Under the pieces are notes generated by a model, which was given only the letters and a program-made list of their open reading frames with translations, was not told the DNA's origin and made no database searches. Below are positions 53,290 to 64,000 of a DNA stretch of 64,000 nucleotides, one piece after another (position 1 is the first letter of the stretch; each line of letters opens with the position of its first letter). Origin of the DNA: Promerops cafer (taxonomy: Eukaryota > Chordata > Aves > Passeriformes > Nectariniidae). The DNA lies in NCBI GenBank assembly GCA_013398275.1, contig VZSE01015514.1, forward strand, positions 744,004 to 808,003, written 5' to 3'. A program made the translations under genes and the position numbers.

Positions 53290-53379
53290 CTTCACTGGTA
53301 GCTGCATTCTTCTGGGCTTTGGTGGGTGTGTGATCCGTACTTGAACTCACGTCGGATGAGATGCTTGAGCTGCCCTTGC
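53290..53379 (-). CDS. FBXL7: FBXL7 coding exon 2 (internal exon, partial gene)
   Basis: Seen: read on the minus strand, a 90-bp segment between an AG acceptor and a GT donor is open in one frame. It gives a peptide beginning GKGSSSISSDVSSSTDHT, continuing through PTKAQKN and ending ATSE. The first and last codons are split (phase 1 in, phase 1 out), so the exon length is a multiple of three. Known: this matches the serine-rich N-terminal linker of FBXL7 that follows MGANNGKQYGSE and precedes DSDLSMRT. FBXL7 is an F-box/LRR substrate receptor of an SCF (SKP1-CUL1-F-box) ubiquitin ligase, about 490 residues long in human. This exon lies upstream of the F-box and carries no catalytic or LRR part. 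One difference from the human protein as I recall it is Ala for Val in QKN-ATSE. The open frame running past both splice sites is intron read-through. Exon 1 and the later exons are not in the window. Confidence 0.95.
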
Positions 53380-53432
53380 CTGCAAAGGGAGAAAGAGGTG
53401 GAGAGGGAAGGAGAGAAGGGGAGAGAGAGAGA
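53380..53432 (-). promoter_or_regulatory. 3' splice site and long polypyrimidine tract of FBXL7 exon 2
   Basis: On the plus strand this is an almost pure purine run (GGGAGAAAGAGG..., ending in a GAGAGAGAGAGA stretch). On the gene's strand it is therefore about 45 bases of CT-rich sequence ending CCCTTTGCAG directly before the exon. That is a strong acceptor of the U2AF-binding type. The distal part, about 53420-53432, is a short CT dinucleotide repeat and may vary in length between individuals. Confidence 0.9.
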
Positions 53433-56036
53433 ACAAACATGAGTATCAAGTCTGAAATAGGAAGACCTTCAATATCTGAACCTGGAACAATTCCAGGAAG
53501 CTTTAAACTAAGGTTAAAGCAGCTGATGTTCATTATGTACACACCAGAATAGGAATTCACTCCACTGTAACTTCTAGCATGTGCACCTTCACATGTATTA
53601 AGGCTGCAAATACTCTCCTATGCCACAGGGCCTCTCACTACATATTTGCTAAGCTCCATTGAAAATTAAATGTTTGTGATTAACAACATTAGGGGAACTT
53701 AAATGTTCAGTTTGCTCATTCAAATACCTCTAACACAGATCAAGAAAAATGGTTACATTCAAAATATGTTAAATGAGTTTAGATTTCTGTCTTACATGTT
53801 TACATCATGTATTCGAGTAATTTGGTCATGTGAAAATGAAAACAAGGCATCTGTTTTCTCCTCCACCATACTCACTGCATAATGTAATACACCATTTCAA
53901 AATTAACTTCTCACTAATGGTGGAGGGGTTTTAACTGTAAATCATAACCTATGGGTGTTTCTTCTCTTATTTTCTCTCTTAAAAGCTTTTCCTGAATTTC
54001 CTACATCATTGTCTTCAGACCTATATGCAGGATGTAAAATTCTAGATACAAATTACAAACAAAAGGAATCCAAATACATATTAAAAATTAACCCATACAG
54101 ACACTACAGAAGAGCAGAGTTGGCTAAACCAAAGCTGTCTTTTTGTTCACCTGTGAGGATCTAAGGAGGCACTTCTGTTTCCCTTCATTCATTCTACTCA
54201 ACCTCAGTAATTACTAACAGGGAATACCGCTCTACTCTGCAGCAGGAACTAGACCAACCACCCAAGGAGCAGTAAGTGGGATAATTCTAGAGAGAGTAAA
54301 TGCAGTGAATACTGTTACATTTTAAGAAGTAACCTATCCCCACAAACACTGCATCACTGAAGCCTTTAAGATCTATTTTTTTTTTTGACCAAAATTAATC
54401 TGTATGCAGAAAGCTAGCTGACACCAAGTTTCTGTCACTTGAGTAAACCTATAATCACAGGAACGTTAGCAGGAGACTTTTCTGATCTGTTATTTCAATC
54501 AAGCATTCCTTGGAGTTCTGGGTTACAGTATGCCTGGTTTTCATAACATTTAGATGTAAGGAAGAGGTCTGGTTTCTAAAGGTGCCACAACAGAACAAGG
54601 ATTTAAGTTTTAATGGGAAACAACTGGAGAATGTGCAAATGTAAGTTGCTTCACAACCAAGGCACTGCCACTTAATCCGTCAGCCAGCGCTAGAGATTCA
54701 TCCTCCACAGAAACTTGCTTAAATTAACATGCTTAGATTTGAGAGATGATTATGAATTGAACTGGAGTAAAAGGATATTAAAATGGCCAGAAGAAAATAA
54801 AAAAAATAAATGGCTAAAGCTAGAAGTTAGGCAGGGTGAGGAGAAAGAAAAAGTGTATTTCCGGTGTTTGACTGCTTTTTACATTCCTTTAAGTTAAGAA
54901 AAACCAAGAAGCAGCACTTCCAGAATATGACTTCAAATGCTCTCAAGCTGTGACATGAGTTGGAGTAATAGACTGTGGTCTTTCTAGAAATTACTCCCCC
55001 AAAATAACTCTATGGCTAAGGCAATGAGGTTTGTAGTAGAAGAAAGGCAGAAGATAAAAGGGAAGGGTAGATGTTAAATATTCTTTCCCAGGAAGAGGCC
55101 AAAGAACAAGAAACACCTGCAGTAGCTGATAATCAAATCACTACTGACAGGAAAGGTATTTAGATGGTATTGCCACTACCAGCAACTCCTTATGTATCAA
55201 AAACTGCAACTGCAAAGGCAGAAAACAAAATTCCAAGGGGTATCAGCACCCCTTAATAGATTAATAGAAAGAAAAAAAAACTAAACAGACTAACTGGAAA
55301 AATTATTTCCTCAAAGCAAATAAACAGGATTTCCTCTAAAAAAGAACTTAATCTTTTTTGGGGGGGAGGGAAGAGGGAAAGGAAGTCAGTGATACCAAAT
55401 AACAGCAGAGTTGCAAGATGGTCATATCTGGCATGGGTTGTTTTCACAAAGTGAGTGCTTCCCAGGCTCCATATCTCCCCATTAACAGTAGCAGTTTTAT
55501 TTACCCCAAATACAAGCCCGCCTCAAAGAGCATAACCACAATATTTTCCCCACTGTAAGCTACTGACTGTCAGTACACCTAGTAGCAACATATTTACAAT
55601 TGCACACTTCAGTAGAAATTGTGAAATGCCTGATGTAAGTGTAGATATTTATCATTTAAGTCTACTTAAACTTCAAAACATTTTAACGCTTTGAAAGAAT
55701 TTAAAATTAGAAATTAATTTTTAAAACCCCATAGTTATTGCTTTGGTTGGGTACAGTTCTACCTGTAACTATATTTTTAGATGGAGTTTTCTCTGACTGT
55801 ATACAGCCCCCAAACTAGACTTTTTCCTTATTGGCAACTCTGAAACTCTCTACTCAGATAAGGGGAAAGCAGGAGGTACTTTCTAGTAATTTTCAATGTG
55901 TTTCAAATAGACTAGCTGACACTATGTATCTTTGCTTTTGCTTTTTTTTCAGTGCAAAACAAAGCTTTGAGTAGGCTACATTTGGCTACTGCAGACTCAT
56001 GTAACACGTGTCAGAGCTAAAACATAACAGTATTTA
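53433..56036. other. Intronic sequence upstream of FBXL7 exon 2
   Basis: AT-rich, no exon recognised. The region 53433-53450 must hold the branch point for exon 2 but no single best site stands out. A G-rich run (G7, A, G3, AAGA, G3) lies at 55360-55377. Confidence 0.55.
55360..55377 (+). repeat. G-rich run
   Basis: GGGGGGGAGGGAAGAGGG directly after a T6 run. It has four G-runs of three or more if G7 is split, so G-quadruplex formation is possible but unproven. Confidence 0.5.
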
Positions 56037-56390
56037 AGTATCCTCCAAAGAGGAAAGGCTGGGAGAGCTGAAGCTGTTCCGCCTGGAGATCGTAGTTGGC
56101 CTCTTCTCCCAAGTAAGAAGTGACAGACAAGAGGAAACGGCATCAAGTTGTGCCAGGGGAGGTTTGAGTTTGATACTAGGAAAAATTTCTGCACTGAAAG
56201 GGTGTTCAGGCATTGGAACAGGCTGCTCAGAGAAGTGGTGGAGTCACCATCCCTGGTGGTATTTAAAAGACATGTAGATGTGGCGTTTAGGGACACGGTT
56301 TAGTGATGGACTTGGCAGTGCTGGGTTCACAGTTGGACTCGATTGTAAGGGTCTTTTCCAACCCAAACAATTACATGGAATATTAGAATC
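56037..56390 (+). mobile_element. CR1 LINE, 5'-truncated, plus strand, C-terminal frame still open
   Basis: Begins in the AAAGAGGAAAGGCTGGGAGAGCTG block, and an internal deletion joins CTGGAGA to TCGTAGTTGGCCTCTTCTCCCAA. A clean ORF2 C-terminus follows: QGRFEFDTRKNF, then RHWNRLLREVVESPSLVVF, ending VAFRDTV and a stop at about 56300. The 3' UTR is GATGGACTTGGCAGTGCTGGGTT, then GTTGGACTCGATTGTAAGGGTC and TTCCAACCCAAACAATTACATGG. This is the same subfamily wording as the copy at 24366. The copy is dead through truncation and lacks the reverse-transcriptase core. Confidence 0.94.
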
Positions 56391-59300
56391 ACAGAAATTC
56401 AAAGACTGCTGATTCCCCTAATGCCACAGGGAAAAGTTAAAGCACAGTGTAACACTGCTTTCCAGAGACCAGTTTCTCTCCAATTCAAAAAGTGCACTGA
56501 GAAAGTCTTTGCACATAAACATACCCTGACAAGGGTTCTAATGCAATGACAACTAGAAGGATCAAAAAGAGGGCAATATTGCAAAGACTACAGCAGTAAT
56601 GACTGTATTTGATCCTCTGCTTAAACAAATTAAAGGCCTGCCAAAAGCTTCCCTAACATGTCTTGCAATCATCTAGAGTTTCCTTCATACAGTCAACAGT
56701 TTTTTCTTTCTAAACCAGAAGCTGCAATCCAAAAGAAAGGAAACTGCACTATGGTTGTATGTAGATACGATAGAAGAAAACTATTTTCCTAGAATACAAC
56801 ATAATTCACATTGGGAGCGAAGGTAGCCTGTGCTTCACAACACCTGCAAAGAATCATACAGCCACACAGTTGCAATTCAAATCATGTTTCTGACCTGCTT
56901 CTGAAGAAGCAAAAGTTGGGATTTTTTTTTTTTTTTCCATCTAGTAGTGCCAAAATCTTACAATAGTCTTTGGAACAAGATTCCTGCTATCTAACCTAGT
57001 ACTCTATTTCCTACAGATTACATTTTGATCCTGCTGGAAAGAACACTAGAATTTGGCAAGCATATAATATAACAGATACTTCTCCTGAACATTGTCTCTG
57101 TCTTCAGGTCTTTGTAACCCACAGAAGTTTTTCAACCATAGATGTCACTCTACTCTGTAGCCCTACAGCCTTAAATTTACCTTGTCTCTTTGAATCATGA
57201 CTATTAAAATAATGTGTTTAATTTTCTTTTTATCATCACTGACAGCTATATTGACTACAACATTATGTTTGTTTTATAGAAGTGTTTGCTATCTTCAGTT
57301 TTGCAAACTTTAGATTCTGCCAGTCACACTCACTGCTGAGAAGTGTCAAAGACATCCCAAGACAGTCAGGACAGAATCCTTGCAATTTAAACTTCCATGC
57401 AAAAGCACAGTCTATAACTGTATGACACTGAAAGACTATTTTTGGAACCATATAGGCAAAGCCTGTCCTAGTCTGAACAGCAGTGAGTCCCCTTCACTTG
57501 CTCTGGAATAATTTTACTCAGTTTTTTTGCAGCACATTTCCATTGGATTCTGGTGTATGGGCATGCCATATTTTACACATCCTTCTAAGATTTCATAAAG
57601 ACAGGCTGACCTGACCATTGTTTCTTATGTGTCACCCTGGAAACTAACAGCAGTATTTCTCTTGACATCAAGTTTTTATGTGATGACATCTTCAGCAGGC
57701 AGTGACAGGTACTTCAGGAATTAAATGGACAGTAGGGCCAAATGCACTGCTTGCCATGCTGAAGCGAAACATTAGACAAAATGCCAAAACAGAACAACAA
57801 AATTATCATTTAGGAAAAGAGAGCAGAAAGCAATTAAGTCCAGAATATCCATTAATCTTTTAAACTGTCCAGAAGTGTTATATTACAATGACTTTGATGT
57901 AAAAAAATCTGAAAATTTTGTTTACTTAAGCCATCAATTCTTATCCAAATGATATTATTCAAATTAAACTTCTCAACATGAAAGTGCATATGTGCATGGT
58001 TTTCCTACCAGATGATCATTACTTTCTCTTTTATATCTTCAGACAACTTCTTTTAAAACCAAATACATGCCAACCACATAAGAAGAGATCCAGAAAAAAA
58101 ACCATCAATCCAAACCTCAAAGCATAAGGGATCATTCAAGAGGAAAGAAAAATCTCTTTTCCTCCTCTTGTTTCCATGACACACATTATGCTGGTCCAAG
58201 TCACCAAAACCTCAAGTGTATCTCCTTACAATCTGCCCCTCCAAAGACTGCAGACTCCTAGTATGTTTCCACGTATTCCCATGGAAATCAGCAGCCTTAT
58301 GCAGTACTTAGGCTTTGCGGATACATAGCATCCTTTAAAGATGCAATATATCAATTCATTTATCCAAAGTACAAGAAAAGTTGGACTACACACTTCGAAC
58401 AATCATTCTCCTTGAACTTTACATTTGTACCAACGGAAATTATGTCATAAAACTGGTTTCCATCTATTAATTCTTAACTGCTGAGCAAGCTACCACTGTT
58501 TCAACATTGAAGTTACCTACCTACAAGCATTGTTACTCACTGAACTGCTTTTAGGATGAAATATGTTCATTTACAGATTTACACTGACCTTCTGCCCTAA
58601 AATCTTAGGAGTATGGCTCTTAACCCTGCTCTTTTTTTTTTTTTCCAAATTAAAGCACATGCCAATATAACAAGTAGCCTCCAAATTTCATTTCACCCAA
58701 CATTTGTCAGGATGTGATAAAACAACTTGTGCAGTAATCTGCACAAACTCCAAACCCAAGGAAATTAAATAAATGGAATGTTTCACAGGAAGCACGCTGA
58801 AGTTTGAAGAGTTTGCAGATATGTGCTAGCACTGGCACTTTGGGACAATATTTCATAAAACTTTCACAAGTGGAATCTCCACAAGCATTTTTACATACCT
58901 TTTTTATTTTTAAGCCACAACTCCAGCTTCCAGGATTGTGAAATTTGGCTGTGAAGTCTGGCATAACTTGCTATGAAATAGTACACTTAGTTCTGAGGCA
59001 TTTCTGTAAGTTTTAAGCTAAATTTCAGTTCAGGTCCCACAGGCCAAATCGGCCAGTTTTGTTCTTCCAGTCAGTGCCTGTCTCACCTTCTCAAGTACCA
59101 CAGCACACAACAAAACCTCCACAAATGCCAACAGGTTACACTAATATATCTCTGGTAGGGAGTAAGTCACCTTATGTCTTCTATTTCTTTTAGGAACTTT
59201 TTCCAGGTGCAGGTACCAGCCAGCTCCACTGGCCCCACCACAAGGCATGGCTGAGCACCTCAGAGCAGGGAAGCCCTGAGGCTCAGCCCCTTAGTGCCAC

Positions 59301-59695
59301 CATTTTGAAGAAGTGTTACAAGCAGATACAAGAAGCCACTTGAAAGATGATGCTGTAACAACGAAGCCAATAAGCATTATTTAATCCTGATGTAAATAAG
59401 CTGTGTAAGTTCTGCAGCTGGCAAGACAGATAGTTTATCCACTATACTGCAAAAGGCTTGAAAACATTAAAGTGCAGGTGGGGGACTGAATTTTTCAGAA
59501 CTGTTTAGCAGAATGACATTTATTACCAGCAAGGCAAGACTTCAGAACATCTGGATTAAAATCATGAAGCTTAAATAAAATTGTTCACATAGTCATAGTT
59601 TCAAATTGCTGTGCTAGAAGCCTACTGGGTTTGTAGTCAGAACATCTTTAACTCTCATCCAGGTGCTAAATAACTCACTCTGAGTTTAGAATAGC

Positions 59696-59719
59696 TAAAG
59701 GCTTTATTTAAAGCCTTTA
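59696..59719. repeat. 11-bp perfect inverted repeat, 2-base spacer
   Basis: TAAAGGCTTTA (59696-59706), TT, TAAAGCCTTTA (59709-59719). Near-perfect 24-bp palindrome of low complexity. It could be a binding site for a dimeric factor or simply chance. Confidence 0.85.
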
Positions 59720-61515
59720 TGAAGTTTTCAAGTGGACTAATCTAATCTAATAACTAAACAGAGGCAGAGCACATATTGCCTCCTCTATGTAACAGATGAT
59801 AATATTTTTTTCTAGATACTACCCCTTTTCTAGAGAACTTCAGCACTCACCAATGAGGCTTGTAAACCAAGAACCCTTATATGGGACTATGAAGGTCATC
59901 CTAATTTTTGAAGAAGTACATGTCTGCTTTAATCAAAGGATTTCATGATACAGAGTGACAAACAACACACACCAGTGCTACCTTTATAAAGAATCAATAA
60001 TGCATCAAACTACTTTGAGGCCTTTCTTCACACCTGCTAAGCAGCCTGCATGCCAGAAGGTAATGGTTATTTGCAGCCAAACTTTGCACCCACTCCAGGT
60101 GTTAAGCTCTACTTTTCAAATACTCACCGATAAAAGCCCATGAACTGTTTAGTCTAGGCTGCTTGAGAAAGAAAGAGTGCAAGTACTTCAGGTATTTGAA
60201 CTCAAAGTGAGAAAACAAGATGAGAAACCTTTAACATCCTTTTTTATTACTTAGCAGGACTAGCATGTCTCACAACTAAGTATTAAAATACTATCTTTCA
60301 CTGTAATGGCTCAGCCTGTATTCCAGAAATGGTTCCTACTCTGTAACCTTCTACTTTGCCAAGGAAACAGAGACTACCAATCACTACCATCCTACCAATC
60401 CTACCTATCAATTTTCTTAGAAAATGTTCCCTCATTCAATATAGGACTTTTCATTACAAGTTGTCATCCAATCACCACTATGTTTTAAGATGGGCATTTA
60501 CTCAAGATACAATGTTCTCAAATTTATTACCTAACCTTAACTCAACTGTTTTAATCCAACAGCCAAAAATAATTATTAAACCAAGAAATTAATAAACACA
60601 AGTCAAAATAAAACCCTTTTTCTAGTTTTATGCTTTCTCTGAGAAAGTCATTTCATTGACAAATTCACCACCAATAGCTACTTCAGTTTTGGTTTTTTCC
60701 CAGCTCTGTTGTAATTGAAACAAAATGCTAATCCTTTCCATTCAGAAAAGGCAATGGCTATCCAGTTCAATACCAAATATAAATTGGTAGACACTTCATT
60801 TGCACTTTAGTGCATGAGACATGCCAAAGAGTGGAGGTAGCCTGAGAGGATGATCTCCAGTATAGATTCTGAAGGGGCTGCAACCTGTTATTTCATTGGA
60901 ATGCATCAGACATTTGGTATAGGTCTGAATCTCATAATGTAGTTCAGTAGTACAAAATCAAACCCACCAAATACATGTTTGTCTTCCACAATAATACCAT
61001 TAATACTTAAGATCTGTATTTAGACTTTCACAAACAACTAGTTCCAAGATCTAAACAAAAAAGATTAATATTAAACTTAACACTATCAATTTCACTGCTC
61101 AGTCAGCTACAGTGGAAGCAGAAGAAACCCCCAGTGGAAGTGGCTGCTGTGGCAGTGCTGGGGGAGCAGCTTTTTTTGGTGTAGTACATAGTAACACAAA
61201 AAAAATCAACCTCACAATATCTCCCAAATTTTCAGCTTGATTATTGACAGCTGTTTAAATCAGAGTTAATGGTAAAGAGTTGAGGAAGTGAAAAACCTTT
61301 ATCAAGACATCATCCCAAGCACTCTGGTATCAGTGTACACTGTGAAAAGTGATACAAAAATCTTTCACATGAGAATACAGATCTGACAGCCTAAGATGAC
61401 TTCTTTACTTAAAGAAGAACAAAAGAACCTGACAACTAAGGAAAAGCAGACAAGGATCACTCTACTCTTTTAGATAAGCACAGTCACTTCCAGCTTTTCT
61501 TTACTGATGGATACA

Positions 61516-61538
61516 GGGAGGGGAGGAGGGGGAAAGGG
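61516..61538 (+). repeat. G-rich motif with G-quadruplex potential
   Basis: GGGAGGGGAGGAGGGGGAAAGGG has four runs of three or more G with loops of 1-4 bases, embedded in a purine-only stretch. Confidence 0.6.
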
Positions 61539-61935
61539 AAGTGGCTGACTCATGGATGCAAGTAGAAGGAGACTTTGAAAAAGAGTGGGATTACAAAAAC
61601 TAAATGAAACAGATTTGTGAAAAAGGCATATAGTGATAGAGAAAAAACCTACATGCTTGAGAAAAATCCCTACTTTTTTTAACTGACAATCCAGTTTGGC
61701 AAAATGACAAGCCTCATACCAGCAGGTTCAGAAATGAAATTCATCAGCACATAATAACTGAGTTAAAAGCAATTACAAGTATGAAAGAAGCCATATTTAC
61801 AATAGAAATCAAACTAAGGCTTTACACAATACATTTGGCAGTCAGCTTTAGATTTCTTTTTCCTTTTCCTTGGAATTCTATGAAATGCAAAGTTCTAATG
61901 TTGCACTAACCACAGATGTCTGGCACTGATTGCAC

Positions 61936-61980
61936 AGAAAACTAAAAAACAAGAACCAAACCACAAAACAAAAACAAAAA
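61936..61980 (+). repeat. A/C-rich low-complexity tract
   Basis: AAACTAAAAAACAAGAACCAAACC-type words followed by CAAAACAAAAACAAAAAG. No G except single interruptions. Confidence 0.75.
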
Positions 61981-63399
61981 GACCCAGTACCTGTCTGATT
62001 TTTTTAAAATAGAAAATTCCATTATTCCTATTGAAAACTCTCTGTAGTTTCAATTACATAAATTAATCTTCTAGTCTCAATTCTGTACAGAGACTGTGCA
62101 CACTACTGTAATTTGCTGCTGCAGGCACTGCCTGAACACTGAGAGTAAAATTTACCCAAAACAACAAAGAGGCTCATCTGTCCCCAGAATAAGAGTGGGA
62201 TAGTAATTCTCCATAGAGATACTGTGCTTTCAGTGCCAATTCAGTGTTTTTATTTCTTCTGCACCATTATCTATATTTCAGCTGTCTGTCACAAAAAAAA
62301 CCTTCCTGTCAGAAAATATGAAAATATGGTATGGAAACTCTCAGAAGAATTGTATATAAATGTATATCCCTCAAGGCATTACAATTTCTTCATCTGTTTT
62401 AATCACAGCATACTCCAAGGTATCCCAACAAACCAGCAACAAAAAGACAAAGGACACTTTTTTTAGCTTGCCCTGCAATCTTCACCAGGGACATGTTATT
62501 TACAACTCACACAGGTTTTCAGTGAGAGAAGGACACATTAAGGAAAAAAACCAAAGGTAATTAATATCTACCCTGCTGATAACTCAGTATTTAATTTTGA
62601 AATGTTTTTCATTCTCACTATTTAGTAGTGTGCAGGCCACTGTCAAAGATTGTTTGGTTACAGTTTGAGAATTATAAAATTCCTTCTAAAGTATATACAT
62701 AAAGCTCAAGTTGAGCTGAGTAATTCTGAAAAAAAATTAAAATAAAAAAATTAAAAAGGCATTGCTTTTGAAAGTGTTTTATGTAATCTCTTTGTGAAAA
62801 GACATGCTTCATCCCCCTGTCTTTCCAGCAGAACCAACAAGAAGTAGTTCCGCTCTTTGGTATAACTAATTCTTGTAGTATTCAGTATTAGCATCTTACT
62901 ACAGGAAAAAAAGAATACTGAAACTAGGGTACATCTCCAGCAGAAGAAAAGAGAGCAGAAACAACAGAAACAGGGTGGGTATGTCAGTGACCACTACACA
63001 TGACAGTTCAAAAAAATCTCTTGCTGATGATGCTCTTGTTTGGTTGATTTCTGGGAACCAGCAATGGTGCAGCAGGGCCAGTCTCCAGCTCCCAGTCATC
63101 CTGCCCAGCATCACACTGATTCTTGCAACGTTCTTTAATCCATCCTAAGTTTCTCTCTCTGAGCCAACTCACTATCTGTACAGAAGAGAGGACAGAGGAC
63201 GTGCTGCTTGCATTAATATTCTGTCATTTGACACCAAATCTTCACCACTAAAATGTCATGTGCGAACTCTTTAAAACACTCAGTGAATCATCTCTGCTTC
63301 TTGACCATAGTTTTGCATATATTTTTTAATTAATCAGTACTGGTAAAAAACTAACAGAAGCCACACCAAAGAAACATGGATAATTTTAGAGAATTTTTC

Positions 63400-63563
63400 C
63401 CAACCAAAAAGAAAACAAAACAAAAAAAAGAAAAACCAAACAAACACCACCAAAAACAAAACAAGCAAAAACCCCAAAAGCAAAAAAAAAAAAAAACCCA
63501 GACCAAACAACACAAACCCCAAAAATTTAAAACATACAAACAAATGAACAAAAAAAAAAATCC
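63400..63563 (+). repeat. Long A/C-rich low-complexity tract
   Basis: About 160 bases made almost wholly of A and C (AAACAAAACAAAA, CCAAACAAACACCACC, A14, CCCCAAAA, A10). The Lys/Gln/Pro-rich plus-strand frame and Phe/Leu-rich minus-strand frames that cover it are artefacts of composition. Confidence 0.88.
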
Positions 63564-64000
63564 ACAACCAAACAACCATTCAACCATTATTAAGATTTGT
63601 AATAACTGAGGTGACTCAAAAGCTGAGAGAAAGCCCATAAAGTGGTACAATGAAACAGTAATTAATACAGAAGAAAGAGCTTATTATACAAAAACTGCTG
63701 TCAAGAATCAGGCTGGTGACATGAGAAGGAAACTAGAAATCCAAATGGGGATGTCAGATGGGCTGAGGCTAACAGCAAACACAGACCAGGCTCTGTGGTC
63801 AACAGGATAAGGTCCAAGCACACTATCTACAAGATACTTCCGGTTCTCTCCTTGCATAAACTTCCACTCAATTATACATTTTAATGGCTTTTGTATCATC
63901 CTGAAACCAGCTAAGCTACCTATGCAGTGTAAGGTGAAGATGGCCCAACTGGCTCTACTTAAGGATCAGCCCCTTACTCCTCTTTACTTTGAAAGATGTG

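Larger units (their letters stand above)
53380..64000 (-). other. FBXL7: FBXL7 intron before exon 2 (partial; continues beyond the right edge)
   Basis: On the minus strand the transcript enters from the right. No sequence encoding the 12-residue first exon (MGANNGKQYGSE) was found between 53380 and 64000, so exon 1 and the promoter probably lie beyond the right edge. There is no CpG-rich promoter-like block in this part. Confidence 0.75.
56391..64000. other. Intronic sequence to the right edge
   Basis: AT-rich. Contains T15 (56932-56946), T13 (58632-58644) and a small GC-richer patch at about 59200-59310 (CAGCTCCACTGGCCCCACCACAAGG...) that I cannot assign. It also holds an 11-bp palindrome (59696-59719), a purine/G-rich run (61516-61538) and two A/C-rich tracts. 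No FBXL7 exon 1 was found. Confidence 0.55.

Noticed and set aside
63334..63650. Overlapping Phe/Leu-rich frames on minus and Lys-rich frame on plus
   Set aside because: Generated by the A/C-rich low-complexity tract; not membrane proteins.
53432..64000. FBXL7 exon 1 on the minus strand
   Set aside because: I looked for sequence encoding MGANNGKQYGSE followed by a donor and did not find it; it probably lies beyond the right edge.

Overview
The window looks like intronic DNA from a bird, probably a songbird. It is AT-rich, has almost no coding capacity, and carries several CR1 LINE fragments with the CR1-type 3' end (an ATTCTATGATT-like tail after a GGTCCCTTCCAAC-like block). It also holds one insert that begins like a passerine retroviral LTR (TGTCCTGGGTTGGC). 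The species cannot be fixed from the sequence alone.

The one gene part I can identify is on the minus strand at 53290-53379. It is a 90-bp, phase 1-1 exon with proper AG and GT flanks, and its peptide (GKGSSSISSDVSSSTDHT... then KAQKN-ATSE) matches exon 2 of FBXL7. FBXL7 is the F-box and leucine-rich-repeat substrate receptor of an SCF ubiquitin ligase. I see no sign of exon 1 (MGANNGKQYGSE in the human protein) or of the large F-box/LRR exons. On that reading, 1-53289 is part of the intron after exon 2 and 53380-64000 is part of the intron before it.

Layout, left to right: unremarkable intron with a short CR1 reverse-transcriptase relic (1835-1905); a duplicated 65-70 bp block around an N (2891-3026); an old, internally deleted but colinear CR1 (5465-6276); a hairpin (7911-7941); an A/C-rich tract with an NNN gap (9086-9270); a well-preserved minus-strand CR1 (21423-22240); a short plus-strand CR1 3' end (24366-24560); a GC-rich LTR-like insert followed by an unexplained GC-rich, locally coding-like block (39707-41400) with a second duplicated block around an N; a long featureless stretch to the FBXL7 exon and its long polypyrimidine tract; a plus-strand CR1 (56037-56390); and a degenerate A/C-rich tract near the right edge (63400-63563).

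I found no operon, CRISPR array, tRNA, rRNA or convincing new multi-gene system. Nearly all open frames here are chance ORFs of 60-120 codons in non-coding DNA. The segment most worth a second look is 39707-41400.
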